Origin: Linanthus parryae
Taxonomy: Eukaryota; Streptophyta; Magnoliopsida; Ericales; Polemoniaceae
NCBI GenBank assembly: GCA_023055425.1
Contig: JALGPY010000008.1
Span: 10,736,501-10,800,500, forward strand
Direction of reading: 5' to 3'
DNA length: 64,000 nucleotides
Both the position numbers and the translations under genes were made by a program. Positions 9,630-23,100 of this stretch are shown here, piece by piece. The notes under the pieces are model-generated. The model was not told where the DNA came from. It saw only the letters and a list, made by a program, of their open reading frames with translations, and ran no database searches. Each line of letters starts with the position of its first letter. The stretch's first letter is position 1.

Positions 9630-12600
9630 TCACGCCAAGGTACTGCCTGCTTTATCTGCTATCACCTTCTCCAGATCCTCAAGTTCCCTGAGTGCAGCCG
9701 GGTCGTTCACATGTGGCCTGATCAAAGGTACTGCCTCATTGACTTTTGCTTCCTGCAATTAGTAGTAAATTAAGCAAGATCATCATCATCATCATGTCAT
9801 TTCTACATTATTATGAACTGAATGCATTCATTAGAATACTTACCATGTCTTTAATCCTTTGCCGGAGATATGCCACCTCTGGGTCCTCCTGTTCAGTAGT
9901 AGTAGCAACTATTGCCAGTTCCTGAGGTTAAAAAAGAAAAAACACACAGACAACAAACATGAGTCTCTCTTGACAAATACTACCAAGGAACTCCAGCAAG
10001 TTTAATTTCCTCCAAAAGTCAAATGCAGTTTGGAAATTTATGTAAGTTCACTTGACATGAAAAAAATTATCGAAACATGCCCAGAAGAAAGAGAAAAGAA
10101 ATGGTGTAAATGAAAGAAGAAACAGGGAAAAGAGAAACATAAGCAAGAGAACAGCCAGTAACGATAGCTCTCAAGGAATTCATTATCAATCTCAAGTCTG
10201 GCTAAAAAATAAGTTACTGCAAATAGATCCTGAAGTAACTAGGGAACTATGTACATTCCTGCCCCTAGGAGTCTAGGACTTATCCAGGTGGTATACCAGA
10301 TACAATTGAAAGAAATAGACTTGGGTGATGACTCAAGATTCGACAGAAATTTAGGGGATTTGGTCATCTGTTATCAAATATACGAGTAGTTGTGCATAGA
10401 AGAATACTGTCTTGGCTGCTAAACAATGGGGAGTTGAGTAAATAGGATTACTGAGTTGAGTTCTATAAGCATATGTGGATGAAGCTTTGAAATTCAACAT
10501 TCTTCACTACATTTGACAAGTATTCTTCATTTGAAACAGTCACTGTGACTTAAGCTGTAGGAATATTGACACACATACACACAACAAGAGCACAAAAAAC
10601 AGGATTTATTGAAACTTTTCTAGGAAAGTGCATACCTAAAAGAACAAAATGAAATAGAAATAAATCTAAACAAAAAGAATGACAAATAACAATACGTAGG
10701 TGCAAGGGAATTTCCTTGTCTAGTCATTGTTGCTTTTTTTACTTCTAAATAGAACTTATGCTTCCTCCATTAACAATCAAGTCTGTCTAAGAGGTTAGTC
10801 ACCAAGTAGGGGCAAGGGGAAAACACTACAGGAGTCAATTTTCAAGTGATTATGCCAAATAGGCGGGGGAAATACAGATAGAACGATGATTCCATAGAAA
10901 GCAAAGAGAAATTCACTAAATGAAGCATACGTAGAAAATTAACAGAGAACAAAATGTGTGGAATGATAACTAATTTTAGCATGCTTAGCCTAACAACACT
11001 GAGAGAACTCACATGAACTGTAGCTTCAGCTAAAATAAAAAACAGGTTTTAATATTAAGTGTTGCATGATGGCAACAGATGCATCCATGAGATCGTGTTA
11101 ACTTGAGTCAGGTTTGATTAAAGACCAAAGAAGACGAAGAAGTGATCACAAAACACAAAGATGGATGAAATGAATGAACATAACATGGTTATGACTTAGG
11201 TTTCAGCCTGAGCAAAGAGCATCGGCCTATAAAGAAACATCTACTAACAGACGAGCATTTTGTCATGCTGAAAACAGACGAGTGATGAACACCTAGCCGG
11301 TGTCTCATCTGTTATTATCTACTACCTGTTGAGCCTAGAAGAGGGGCTTTCTCAATCCATGCCCAATAAACGGTAACGCAATGAAAAGTTCACTTGGCAA
11401 CAACGGCACATTATCAAGTTGAGAGAAAAGCTTGTGAAGTTAAGTTGTACAAGTATAACAAGATCGAAGTGCTATTGAAAGAAGCATTTGGTAAAAATAA
11501 GATGAACCTCAGAAAGTCATTATGCTACATGTTTACACATCCAAAATTCTATTCATTTGACATGGTCGCCTTAAGTAACGTAGTAGTAGGAAACATTGGC
11601 ATGGATTACACATACCCAAAGAATGTGAAAACAGAATATCATGCCTCATATCATTGTTAGTTTTACACATTGTTATCTGCTGATATAACTCATGCGAAGA
11701 AATCATTCAAGTAAAACGAAGCACATAACGATTTCAGCTTTTAGTCCAGAGAATCACTGGCAAGAACACAAAGAACTATGATTCGATATTGAAATATAGC
11801 AGGCAAAGCCAAGCAAACAGCAGAATTGTGAAGTGTTAAATCAATCATTACTATCTTATTCCAGGCATATCATTAGTTCATTACATCTCTCCCTCATAGT
11901 TTTATTTATAGAACAGAATTCACACGGAACTATCACTAATTCACACGGAACGATTCATGCGAAGAATGCAACTCATATCAGTGTTAGTTTTACACATTTT
12001 TATCTGCTGATGCGACTCATGCGAAGAAATCATTCAAGTAAACGATTCTGCTTTTAGTCCAGAACATCATCACTGGCAAGAACACAAGGAACTATGATTC
12101 CATATTAAGATATAGCAGACAAAGCCTAGCAAACAGCAGAATTGTGAAGTGTTAAATCAATCATTACCACATTCCAGGCATATCATTAGTTCATTACTTC
12201 ATTACATCTCTCCATCATAGTTCTATTTATAGAGCACAGTTCAGAGGCATGTTATGATTCCAGTAGCAATTTAATAAGTTACCTAAAACTTGGGGGATCT
12301 AAAAATGGAAATCCAGAATCACATTTCTAAATATACACCACATCAATCCAGAAGCCCAAATTACTGAGTTAACTTATGTTCTGTGTTGAATCAAACAAAT
12401 CTATCCAAGAAAACCCAGATTAAAGATCATTTAACATTGACTACATATAGAACACAATTCAGAAGCATGCTATATCAATGCATTACCTAAAACTAAGGAG
12501 ATGTTGAAATGGAAATCCATAATCACATTACTAAATATACACCACAGCAATCAAGAAGCACAAATCAATGAGTTATCTCATGCTCTGTGTAGAATCAAAC

Positions 12601-13683
12601 AAATTCTATCCAAGAAAACCCAGATTAAAGATCATTTAACATTGATTCTTCAAGAAGAGAGAATATGAGTTTATCATTACATCACTCCCTTATAGTTCTA
12701 TTTACAGAACACAATTCAGAAGCATGTTATATGAATGCATTACCCAATTCAGAACCACATGTCTAAATACACACCACAGCAATCAAGAAGCCCAAATTAC
12801 AAGAGTAATCTCATGCTCTGTGTAGAACCAAATAAATCATACCCAATAAAACCCAGATTAACCATTATTTAACATTGATTCTTCAACAAAACCCACATCA
12901 ATCAAACAAATCATATCCAAGAAAACCGAGATTAGACATCACTCAACATTGATTCTTCAAGATTAAAGAGCATATGAGAGTTCATCACCTTTCCCTTTTC
13001 AGTAACTTTCTGGACCTTCTTCGGCCTTCCACGTGGCTTCCCAGACGACGACGACCCACCACCACCACTCTTCGCTGGCCTTCCTCGTCCCCTCTTCTTA
13101 CCCACCACCGACCCACCACTAGTCCCCGCCGGCGTACTCGCCGGAGTTCCCTTCGGACGCCCACGGCCTCTCTTCACACCGGAATCACTCGCCGGAGTTC
13201 CCTTCTCCGTCGGCGTCACCGACCCTTTCTTCGGTGGACGGCCACGGCCTCTTTTAGACCCAGGAGTACTCGCCGGAGTAGTTTCTCCGGTGGAGAGAAT
13301 GGCCGGAGAATCGGCGGATGGGAGCCTGTAGTAGCCGTTTTTCGCCGTGGACAGCTGTCCGGCGTCCTTCATCTCCTTCAGGTTGAGAAGCAACAAGTCC
13401 TGGTGATTCTCCGGCAAGTTGGGGAAGCTCTGGTCCATGTACCTCCCTATCGCTCGCGTGCTCGACCCGCGATTTTGTTCATCCAACGCCGCGATTACAG
13501 AGAGTATCATCTGAAAATCAATCACAAGAACACAAGAGTCAGAGCAATTAATTTCTCGAGAAATCGAGACGGACCCATCAATGGGAGAGATTAGTACTGT
13601 ACCTGGGGGTAAGGAGGGAGATCTGGGTTCTGGGCCTGGGGTTCTCCGGTCGCCGCCGGTGAGTTCTTCGGAGGAGAGGCCAT
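9630..13683 (-). CDS. HMGA-type chromatin protein (GH1 domain plus four AT-hooks), distal intact paralog
   Basis: Four exons, 13683-13603, 13510-12989, 9921-9844 and 9752-9630, join in phase 0 with GT/AG borders to give about 267 residues. Exon 1 encodes MASPPKNSPA...PPYPQ. Exon 2 starts MILSVIAALDEQ and carries the GH1 winged-helix domain (about residues 24-95, ending NGYYRLP), then AT-hooks KRGRGRPPKK, KRGRGRPKG, KKRGRGRPAK and KPRGRPKK. Exon 3 encodes ELAIVATTTEQ...RQRIKDM. Exon 4 encodes a charged, probably helical tail (EAKVNEAVPLIRPHV...) ending in STLA. The expected role is nuclear AT-rich DNA binding and chromatin architecture. An in-frame ATG at 13821 would add 46 residues, but that stretch is not in frame in the paralog and looks like 5' leader, so I start at 13683. 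Intron 2 is about 3.07 kb and repeat-rich; a further small exon in it cannot be excluded. Confidence 0.88.
11570..12965. repeat. Intronic tandem repeats in the distal HMGA gene
   Basis: Two sets of direct repeats sit in intron 2. The first has a period of about 325 bp: blocks at about 11662-11885 and 11990-12200 share 'ACTCATGCGAAGAAATCATT', 'AACAGCAGAATTGTGAAGTG' and 'CAGGCATATCATTAGTTCAT'. The second set, about 12320-12965, has three to four copies of a 150-220 bp unit containing 'CTAAATATACACCACA', 'CATGCTCTGTGTAGAA', 'AAAACCCAGATTAA' and 'TTTAACATTGA'. Both derive from intron sequence also present in the proximal paralog. Confidence 0.75.
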
Positions 13684-14185
13684 GGTCGACGGCGAGAGAG
13701 ATTTGCAGAGAGGGTGAAATTGAGAGAGAGGTGGGTTTGTGGGGTTTATGGGAAACGAGAGATGGGGTTTTATAGGGAAAAAGGAATCAAAAAGGACGAA
13801 GAAGAAGCTGTTGCTGCTCAACGCTGATGAAAACCCAGAAGAGAGAGAGAGAGAGAGAGCGAACCGTTTGTTTTGGCTGTTTGTGATTTTTGTCTTTTAC
13901 AACCTCCCTCTCTCTTTCAGGCCCGCCAATTCGACTCAACCCGTTGGGTGACAGAACCGGCGCCGGGTTAGAAACAGGTGGACCCGAATTCTACTGGTGG
14001 GTTTCGTGTCACTTTGTGGTCGACCCGTTTACTATATGTTGGCGGGTTGAAACTCAAGTTGCGAGCGGGCCGATACGGTCAGGGTTTACGCCGTGCCGAG
14101 GCTAGGCGGGCTGGGGGCGGGTCGTGGACAACAGTAGGGCGGGCCGGGCCTGGGTCGTAGTCGTGCGAGAAATGGCACGTGTCGT
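13684..14185 (-). promoter_or_regulatory. 5' leader and promoter region of the distal HMGA gene, adjoining array 1
   Basis: The region just upstream of the ATG at 13683 contains a GA microsatellite (about 13840-13858 on the plus strand) matching the leader of the proximal paralog. The E2F-like TTTGGCGC of the paralog corresponds here to TTTGGCTG and is lost. Beyond about 13920 the sequence becomes GC-rich with CGACCCG/CGGGT motifs that grade into the first unit of the 1.35-kb tandem array, leaving only about 0.5 kb between the start codon and the array. Confidence 0.45.
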
Positions 14186-17100
14186 CCTGTGATGGGGGCG
14201 GGTCGTGCACGACCCGGGGGGGTTGTCTTTGGGAGGAACGTGTCGCGGGTTGAGCACGCATTTGAGCGGGCCGTGCTGTGTCGGAGGGTGGAGCGGGCCG
14301 TACTCGGGGCGTGTAATGCGCGGGTCGGTGCGGGCCGTGCCAATTTGGCATGCGGGTCGACCCGTATTGCCACCATGAGTTGAAACAGGTCGTTTCCAGA
14401 TTTTGCAGGTAATGATAACGCAATCATTTAATTCTCGCAGCACTCTAGTGCTAGCCCGTTGCAAGTTTGTGTCAAGCCAAACCCACAAACTTTATGTTAT
14501 AATTGTCTTGTTTCGTGTCAAAGGTTAGCTCATTTTAATGAATTTTTAAAATGATGACACGATTGATTATGATGTTAAAATGAGTTTTATTGCATTGGAT
14601 CATATTTACCCTATAATTTAATATAACAATATAATAATGATTTTTGTTCACGTGTATCTATTGTCCAAAATTAAAATTATTTTGCTTGCTGTTTTTTTAC
14701 TTATTTAGAAAAAACACTATGACATTGCTAAAACAAATGATAAATTCGTGTTTTCTTGCAAAAAAAATGAAAAAATATTTTTCTTTCTATCGAAGACATA
14801 GAAGCAATCGTTTAATAATTATTGTAATATTTATTATAGCATAAAAAGTTATAACGTAAGAAGTTGACACGGACATAGTCATTACTGATCTACTTACTAT
14901 CGACGCATGTTGGTTATAGAGTCAATATAATACTAAATGACCTGTTCATTTTTGACGTATACTTAATTATAATGTAGAAATTTGAAATTTGTCTTGTCGA
15001 TATGTGTCATCTTTTAATTTATACATTGAGGTAGCATTGGTTACAGCCGGAAAATCCGGAGGTAATGACAAGGTCAAAGCTTCGAACAAACCATTGTTCG
15101 TAACGCGCATTGCAGAAGTTAATGGCGCCATTAATGATGAGAATCAAATGGAAGATTTCCAATCTTCCGAGGTAGCCAAGGTGGGGGTTGAATCTGTAAA
15201 AAGTAATTAAGGCGCATTATTGGTAGCATTGACGTTGTCAATCATGACTCTGAAGTCGTTATCTCTTTCCAAAGATTCTCGTCGGACCAGTTGGACCACC
15301 CGACTACTGAACCGTTCAAGGCTTCGGGTCTGGAGGTGGGTAACAAGCTCTCCGACCTAAAAATTGGCAGACAGGGCCCGGCAAACCCACAAGTCTTCTC
15401 CCAACCCGCGGATCAGCCCCAGGGACTCCCATGGTTTTCTCGGCGACGGAAAAAACCTGTGCTTTTGCCCAGGCAAATTAAGAAGCTGATGAATTCACCT
15501 AAGAGTGTTGTGCTATGATGGGGGAGGGTCGTGCGGGTCGAGCGTGCCTCGTCCATTTTGTTCGGGTGGTGCATGACCGGGGTGGGTGGGGGGGGGGGGT
15601 TTGTCTTCGGGAGGAACGTGACCCGGCCGTGTGGCGGGTTGAGCACGCCGTTGAGCGGGTCGTGCCATGTCGACGGATGGAGCGGGCCGTGCGCGGGTCG
15701 GTGCAGGTCGTGCCAATTTGGCATGCGGGTCGACCCGTATTGCCACCATGAGTTGAAACAGGTCGTTTCCAGATTTTGCTGGTAATGATAACGCAATCAT
15801 TTAATTCTCGCAGCACTTTAGTGCTAGCCCGTTGCAAGTTTGTGTCAAGCCAAACCCACAAACTTTATGTTATAATTGTCTTGTTTCGTGTCAAAGGTTA
15901 GCACTCTTTAATGAATATTTAAAATGATGACACGATTGATTATGATGTTAAAATGAGTTTTATTGTATTGTATCATATTTACCCTATAATTTAATATAAC
16001 AATATAATAATGATTTTTGTTCACGTGTATCTATTGTCCAAAATTAAAATTATTTTGCTTGCTGTTTTTTTACTTATTTAGAAAAAACACTATGACATTG
16101 CTAAAACAAATGATAAATTCGTGTTTTCTTGCAAAAAAATGAAAAAATATTTTTCTTTCTATCGAAGACATAGAAGCAATCGTTTAATAATTATTGTAAT
16201 ATTTATTATAGCATAAAAAGTTATAACGTAAGAAGTTGACACGGACATAGTCATTACTGATCTAGTTACTATCGACGCATGTTGGCTATAGAGTTTATAT
16301 AATACTAAATGACCTGTTCATTTTTTACGTATACTTAATTATAATGTAGAAATTTGAAATTTGTCTTGTCGATATGTGTCATCTTTTAATTTATACATTG
16401 AGGTAGCATTGGTTACAGCCGGAAAATCCGGAGGTAATGACAAGGTCAAAGCTTCGAACAAACCATTGTTCGTAACGCGCATTGCATCATTAATGGCGCC
16501 ATTAATGATGAGAATCAAATGGAAGATTTCCAATCTTCTGAGGTAGCCAAGGTGGGGGTTGAATCTGTAAAAAGTAATTAAGGCGCATTATTGGTAGCAT
16601 TGACGTTGTCAATCATGACTCTGAAGTCGTTATCTCTTTCCAAAGATTCTCGTCGGACCAGTTGGACCACCCGACTACTGAACCGTTAAAGGCTTCGGGT
16701 CTGGAGGTGGGTAAGAGGCTCTCCGACCTAAAAATTGGCAGACAGGGCCCGGCAAACCCACAAGTCTTCTCCCAACCTGCGGATCAGCCCCAGGGACTCC
16801 CATGGTTTTCTCGGCGACGGAAAAACCTGTGCCTTTGCCCAGGCAAATTAAGAAGCTGATGAATTCGCCTAAGAGTGTTGTGCTGTGATGGGGGAGGGTC
16901 GTGCGGGTCGAGCGTGCCTCGTCCATTTTGTTCGGGTGGTGCATGACCGGGGTGGGTGGGGGGGGGGGGGGGTTTGTCTTCGGGAGGAACGTGACCCGGC
17001 CGTGTGGCGGATTGAGCACGCCGTTGAGCGGGTCGTGCCATGTCGACGGATGGAGCGGGCCGTGCGCGGGTCGGTGCAGGTCGTGCCAATTTGGCATGCG

Positions 17101-20100
17101 GGTCGACCCGTATTGCCACCATGAGTTGAAACAGGTCGTTTCCAGATTTTTCTGGTAATGATAACGCAATCACTTAATTCTCGCAGCACTTTAGTGCTAG
17201 CCCGTTGCAAGTTTGTGTCAAGCCAAACCCACAAACTTTATGTTATAATTGTCTTGTTTCGTGTCAAAGGTTAGCACTCTTTAATGAATTTTTAAAATGA
17301 TGACACGATTGATTATGATGTTAAAATGAGTTTTATTGTATTGTATCATATTTACCCTATAATTTAATATAACAATATAATAATGATTTTTGTTCACGTG
17401 TATCTATTGTCCAAAATTAAAATTATTTTGCTTGCTGTTTTTTTACTTATTTAGAAAAAACACTATGACATTGCTAAAACAAATGATAAATTCGTGTTTT
17501 CTTGCAAAAATCGTTTAATAATTATTGTAATATTTATTATAGCATAAAAAGTTATAACGTAAGAAGTTGACACGGACATAGTCATTACTGATCTAGTTAC
17601 TATCGACGCATGTTGGCTATAGAGTTTATATAATACTAAATGACCTGTTCATTTTTTACGTATACTTAATTATAATGTAGAAATTTGAAATTTGTCTTGT
17701 CGATATGTGTCATCTTTTAATTTATACATTGAGGTAGCATTGGTTACAGCCGGAAAATCCGGAGGTAATGACAAGGTCAAAGCTTCGAACAAACCATTGT
17801 TCGTAACGCGCATTGCAGAAGTTAATGGCGCCATTAATGATGAGAATCAAATGGAAGATTTCCAATCTTCCGAGGTAGCCAAGGTGGGGGTTGAATCTGT
17901 AAAAAGTAATTAAGGCGCATTATTGGTAGCATTGACGTTGTCAATCATGACTCTGAAGTCGTTATCTCTTTCCAAAGATTCTCGTCGGACCAGTTGGACC
18001 ACCCGACTACTGAACCGTTCAAGGCTTCGGGTCTGGAGGTGGGTAAGAGGCTCTCCGACCTAAAAATTGGCAGACAGGGCCCGGCAAACCCACAAGTCTT
18101 CTCCCAACCTGCGGATCAGCCCCAGGGACTCCCATGGTTTTCTCGGCGACGCAAAAACCTGTGCCTTTGCCCAGGCAAATTAAGAAGCTGATGAATTCGC
18201 CTAAGAGTGTTGTGCTGTGATGGGGGAGGGTCGTGCGGGTCGAGCGTGCCTCGTCCATTTTGTTCGGGTGGTGCATGACCGGGGTGGGTGAGGGGGGGGG
18301 GGGGGGTTTGTCTTCGGGAGGAACGTGACCCGGCCGTGTGGCGGGTTGAGCACGCCGTTGAGCGGGTCGTGCCATGTCGACGGATGGAGCGGGCCGTGCG
18401 CGGGTCGGTGCAGGTCGTGCCAATTTGGCATGCGGGTCGACCCGTATTGCCACCATGAGTTGAAACAGGTCGTTTCCAGATTTTGCTGGTAATGATAACG
18501 CAATCATTTAATTCTCACAGCACTTTAGTGCTAGCCCGCTGCAAGTTTGTGTCAAGCCAAACCCACAAACTTTATGTTATAATTGTCTTGTTTCGTGTCA
18601 AAGGTTAGCACTCTTTAATGAATTTTTAAAATGATGACACGATTGATTATGATGTTAAAATGAGTTTTATTGTATTGTATCATATTTACCCTATAATTTA
18701 ATATAACAATATAATAATGATTTTTGTTCACGTGTATCTATTGTCCAAAATTAAAATTATTTTGCTTGCTGTTTTTTTACTTATTTAGAAAAAACACTAT
18801 GACATTGCTAAAACAAATGATAAATTCGTGTTTTCTTGCAAAAAAATGAAAAAATATTTTTCTTTCTATCGAAGACATAGAAGCAATCGTTTAATAATTA
18901 TTTTAATATTTATTATAGCATAAAAAGTTATAACGTAAGAAGTTGACACGGACATAGTCATTACTGATCTAGTTACTATCGACGCATGTTGGCTATAGAG
19001 TTTATATAATACTAAATGACCTGTTCATTTTTTACGTATACTTAATTATAATGTAGAAATTTGAAATTTGTCTTGTCGATATGTGTCATCTTTTAATTTA
19101 TACATTGAGGTAGCATTGGTTACAGCCGGAAAATCCGGAGGTAATGACAAGGTCAAAGCTTCGAACAAACCATTGTTCGTAACGCGCATTGCATCATTAA
19201 TGGCGCCATTAATGATGAGAATCAAATGGAAGATTTCCAATCTTCTGAGGTAGCCAAGGTGGGGGTTGAATCTGTAAAAAGTAATTAAGGCGCATTATTG
19301 GTAGCATTGACGTTGTCAATCATGACTCTGAAGTCGTTATCTCTTTCCAAAGATTCTCGTCGGACCAGTTGGACCACCCGACTACTGAACCGTTAAAGGC
19401 TTCGGGTCTGGAGGTGGGTAAGAGGCTCTCCGACCTAAAAATTGGCAGACAGGGCCCGGCAAACCCACAAGTCTTCTCCCAACCTGCGGATCAGCCCCAG
19501 GGACTCCCATGGTTTTCTCGGCGACGGAAAAACCTGTGCCTTTGCCCAGGCAAATTAAGAAGCTGATGAATTCGCCTAAGAGTGTTGTGCTGTGATGGGG
19601 GAGGGTCGTGCGGGTCGAGCGTGCCTCGTCCATTTTGTTCGGGTGGTGCATGACCGGGGTGGGGGGGGGGTTTGTCTTCGGGAGGAACGTGACCCGGCCG
19701 TGTGGCGGGTTGAGCACGCCGTTGAGCGGGTCGTGCCATGTCGACGGATGGAGCGGGCCGTGCGCGGGTCGGTGCAGGTCGTGCCAATTTGGCATGCGGG
19801 TCGACCCGTATTGCCACCATGAGTTGAAACAGGTCGTTTCCAGATTTTTCTGGTAATGATAACGCAATCACTTAATTCTCGCAGCACTTTAGTGCTAGCC
19901 CGTTGCAAGTTTGTGTCAAGCCAAACCCACAAACTTTATGTTATAATTGTCTTGTTTCGTGTCAAAGGTTAGCACTCTTTAATGAATTTTTAAAATGATG
20001 ACACGATTGATTATGATGTTAAAATGAGTTTTATTGTATTGTATCATATTTACCCTATAATTTAATATAACAATATAATAATGATTTTTGTTCACGTGTA

Positions 20101-23100
20101 TCTATTGTCCAAAATTAAAATTATTTTGCTTGCTGTTTTTTTACTTATTTAGAAAAAACACTATGACATTGCTAAAACAAATGATAAATTCGTGTTTTCT
20201 TGCAAAAATCGTTTAATAATTATTGTAATATTTATTATAGCATAAAAAGTTATAACGTAAGAAGTTGACACGGACATAGTCATTACTGATCTAGTTACTA
20301 TCGACGCATGTTGGCTATAGAGTTTATATAATACTAAATGACCTGTTCATTTTTTACGTATACTTAATTATAATGTAGAAATTTGAAATTTGTCTTGTCG
20401 ATATGTGTCATCTTTTAATTTATACATTGAGGTAGCATTGGTTACAGCCGGAAAATCCGGAGGTAATGACAAGGTCAAAGCTTCGAACAAACCATTGTTC
20501 GTAACGCGCATTGCAGAAGTTAATGGCGCCATTAATGATGAGAATCAAATGGAAGATTTCCAATCTTCCGAGGTAGCCAAGGTGGGGGTTGAATCTGTAA
20601 AAAGTAATTAAGGCGCATTATTGGTAGCATTGACGTTGTCAATCATGACTCTGAAGTCGTTATCTCTTTCCAAAGATTCTCGTCGGACCAGTTGGACCAC
20701 CCGACTACTGAACCGTTCAAGGCTTCGGGTCTGGAGGTGGGTAAGAGGCTCTCCGACCTAAAAATTGGCAGACAGGGCCCGGCAAACCCACAAGTCTTCT
20801 CCCAACCTGCGGATCAGCCCCAGGGACTCCCATGGTTTTCTCGGCGACGGAAAAACCTGTGCCTTTGCCCAGGCAAATTAAGAAGCTGATGAATTCGCCT
20901 AAGAGTGTTGTGCTGTGATGGGGGAGGGTCGTGCGGGTCGAGCGTGCCTCGTCCATTTTGTTCGGGTGGTGCATGACCGGGGTGGGTGAGGGGGGGTTTG
21001 TCTTCGGGAGGAACGTGACCCGGCCGTGTGGCGGGTTGAGCACGCCGTTGAGCGGGTCGTGCCATGTCGACGGATGGAGCGGGCCGTGCGCGGGTCGGTG
21101 CAGGTCGTGCCAATTTGGCATGCGGGTCGACCCGTATTGCCACCATGAGTTGAAACAGGTCGTTTCCAGATTTTGCTGGTAATGATAACGCAATCATTTA
21201 ATTCTCACAGCACTTTAGTGCTAGCCCGCTGCAAGTTTGTGTCAAGCCAAACCCACAAACTTTATGTTATAATTGTCTTGTTTCGTGTCAAAGGTTAGCA
21301 CTCTTTAATGAATTTTTAAAATGATGACACGATTGATTATGATGTTAAAATGAGTTTTATTGTATTGTATCATATTTACCCTATAATTTAATATAACAAT
21401 ATAATAATGATTTTTGTTCACGTGTATCTATTGTCCAAAATTAAAATTATTTTGCTTGCTGTTTTTTTACTTATTTAGAAAAAACACTATGACATTGCTA
21501 AAACAAATGATAAATTCGTGTTTTCTTGCAAAAAAATGAAAAAATATTTTTCTTTCTATCGAAGACATAGAAGCAATCGTTTAATAATTATTGTAATATT
21601 TATTATAGCATAAAAAGTTATAACGTAAGAAGTTGACACGGACATAGTCATTACTGATCTAGTTACTATCGACGCATGTTGGCTATAGAGTTTATATAAT
21701 ACTAAATGACCTGTTCATTTTTTACGTATACTTAATTATAATGTAGAAATTTGAAATTTGTCTTGTCGATATGTGTCATCTTTTAATTTATACATTGAGG
21801 TAGCATTGGTTACAGCCGGAAAATCCGGAGGTAATGATAAGGTCAAAGCTTCGAACAAACCATTGTTCGTAACGCGCATTGCATCATTAATGGCGCCATT
21901 AATGATGAGAATCAAATGGAAGATTTCCAATCTTCTGAGGTAGCCAAGGTGGGGGTTGAATCTGTAAAAAGTAATTAAGGCGCATTATTGGTAGCATTGA
22001 CGTTGTCAATCATGACTCTGAAGTCGTTATCTCTTTCCAAAGATTCTCGTCGGACCAGTTGGACCACCCGACTACTGAACCGTTAAAGGCTTCGGGTCTG
22101 GAGGTGGGTAAGAGGCTCTCCGACCTAAAAATTGGCAGACAGGGCCCGGCAAACCCACAAGTCTTCTCCCAACCTGCGGATCAGCCCCAGGGACTCCCAT
22201 GGTTTTCTCGGCGACGCAAAAACCTGTGCCTTTGCCCAGGCAAATTAAGAAGCTGATGAATTCGCCTAAGAGTGTTGTGCTGTGATGGGGGAGGGTCGTG
22301 CGGGTCGAGCGTGCCTCGTCCATTTTGTTCGGGTGGTGCATGACCGGGGTGGGTGGGGGGGGGGGGGTTTGTCTTCGGGAGGAACGTGACCCGGCCGTGT
22401 GGCGGGTTGAGCACGCCGTTGAGCGGGTCGTGCCATGTCGACGGATGGAGCGGGCCGTGCGCGGGTCGGTGCAGGTCGTGCCAATTTGGCATGCGGGTCG
22501 ACCCGTATTGCCACCATGAGTTGAAACAGGTCGTTTCCAGATTTTTCTGGTAATGATAACGCAATCACTTAATTCTCGCAGCACTTTAGTGCTAGCCCGT
22601 TGCAAGTTTGTGTCAAGCCAAACCCACAAACTTTATGTTATAATTGTCTTGTTTCGTGTCAAAGGTTAGCACTCTTTAATGAATTTTTAAAATGATGACA
22701 CGATTGATTATGATGTTAAAATGAGTTTTATTGTATTGTATCATATTTACCCTATAATTTAATATAACAATATAATAATGATTTTTGTTCACGTGTATCT
22801 ATTGTCCAAAATTAAAATTATTTTGCTTGCTGTTTTTTTACTTATTTAGAAAAAACACTATGACATTGCTAAAACAAATGATAAATTCGTGTTTTCTTGC
22901 AAAAATCGTTTAATAATTATTGTAATATTTATTATAGCATAAAAAGTTATAACGTAAGAAGTTGACACGGACATAGTCATTACTGATCTAGTTACTATCG
23001 ACGCATGTTGGCTATAGAGTTTATATAATACTAAATGACCTGTTCATTTTTTACGTATACTTAATTATAATGTAGAAATTTGAAATTTGTCTTGTCGATA

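Noticed and set aside
12974..13594. 206-codon plus-strand frame
   Set aside because: Antisense of HMGA exon 2; the GH1 and AT-hook signature is on the minus strand.
13591..13821. N-terminal extension of the distal HMGA protein from an in-frame ATG at 13821
   Set aside because: The extra 46 residues are leader-like, and the matching upstream ATG in the paralog is out of frame.
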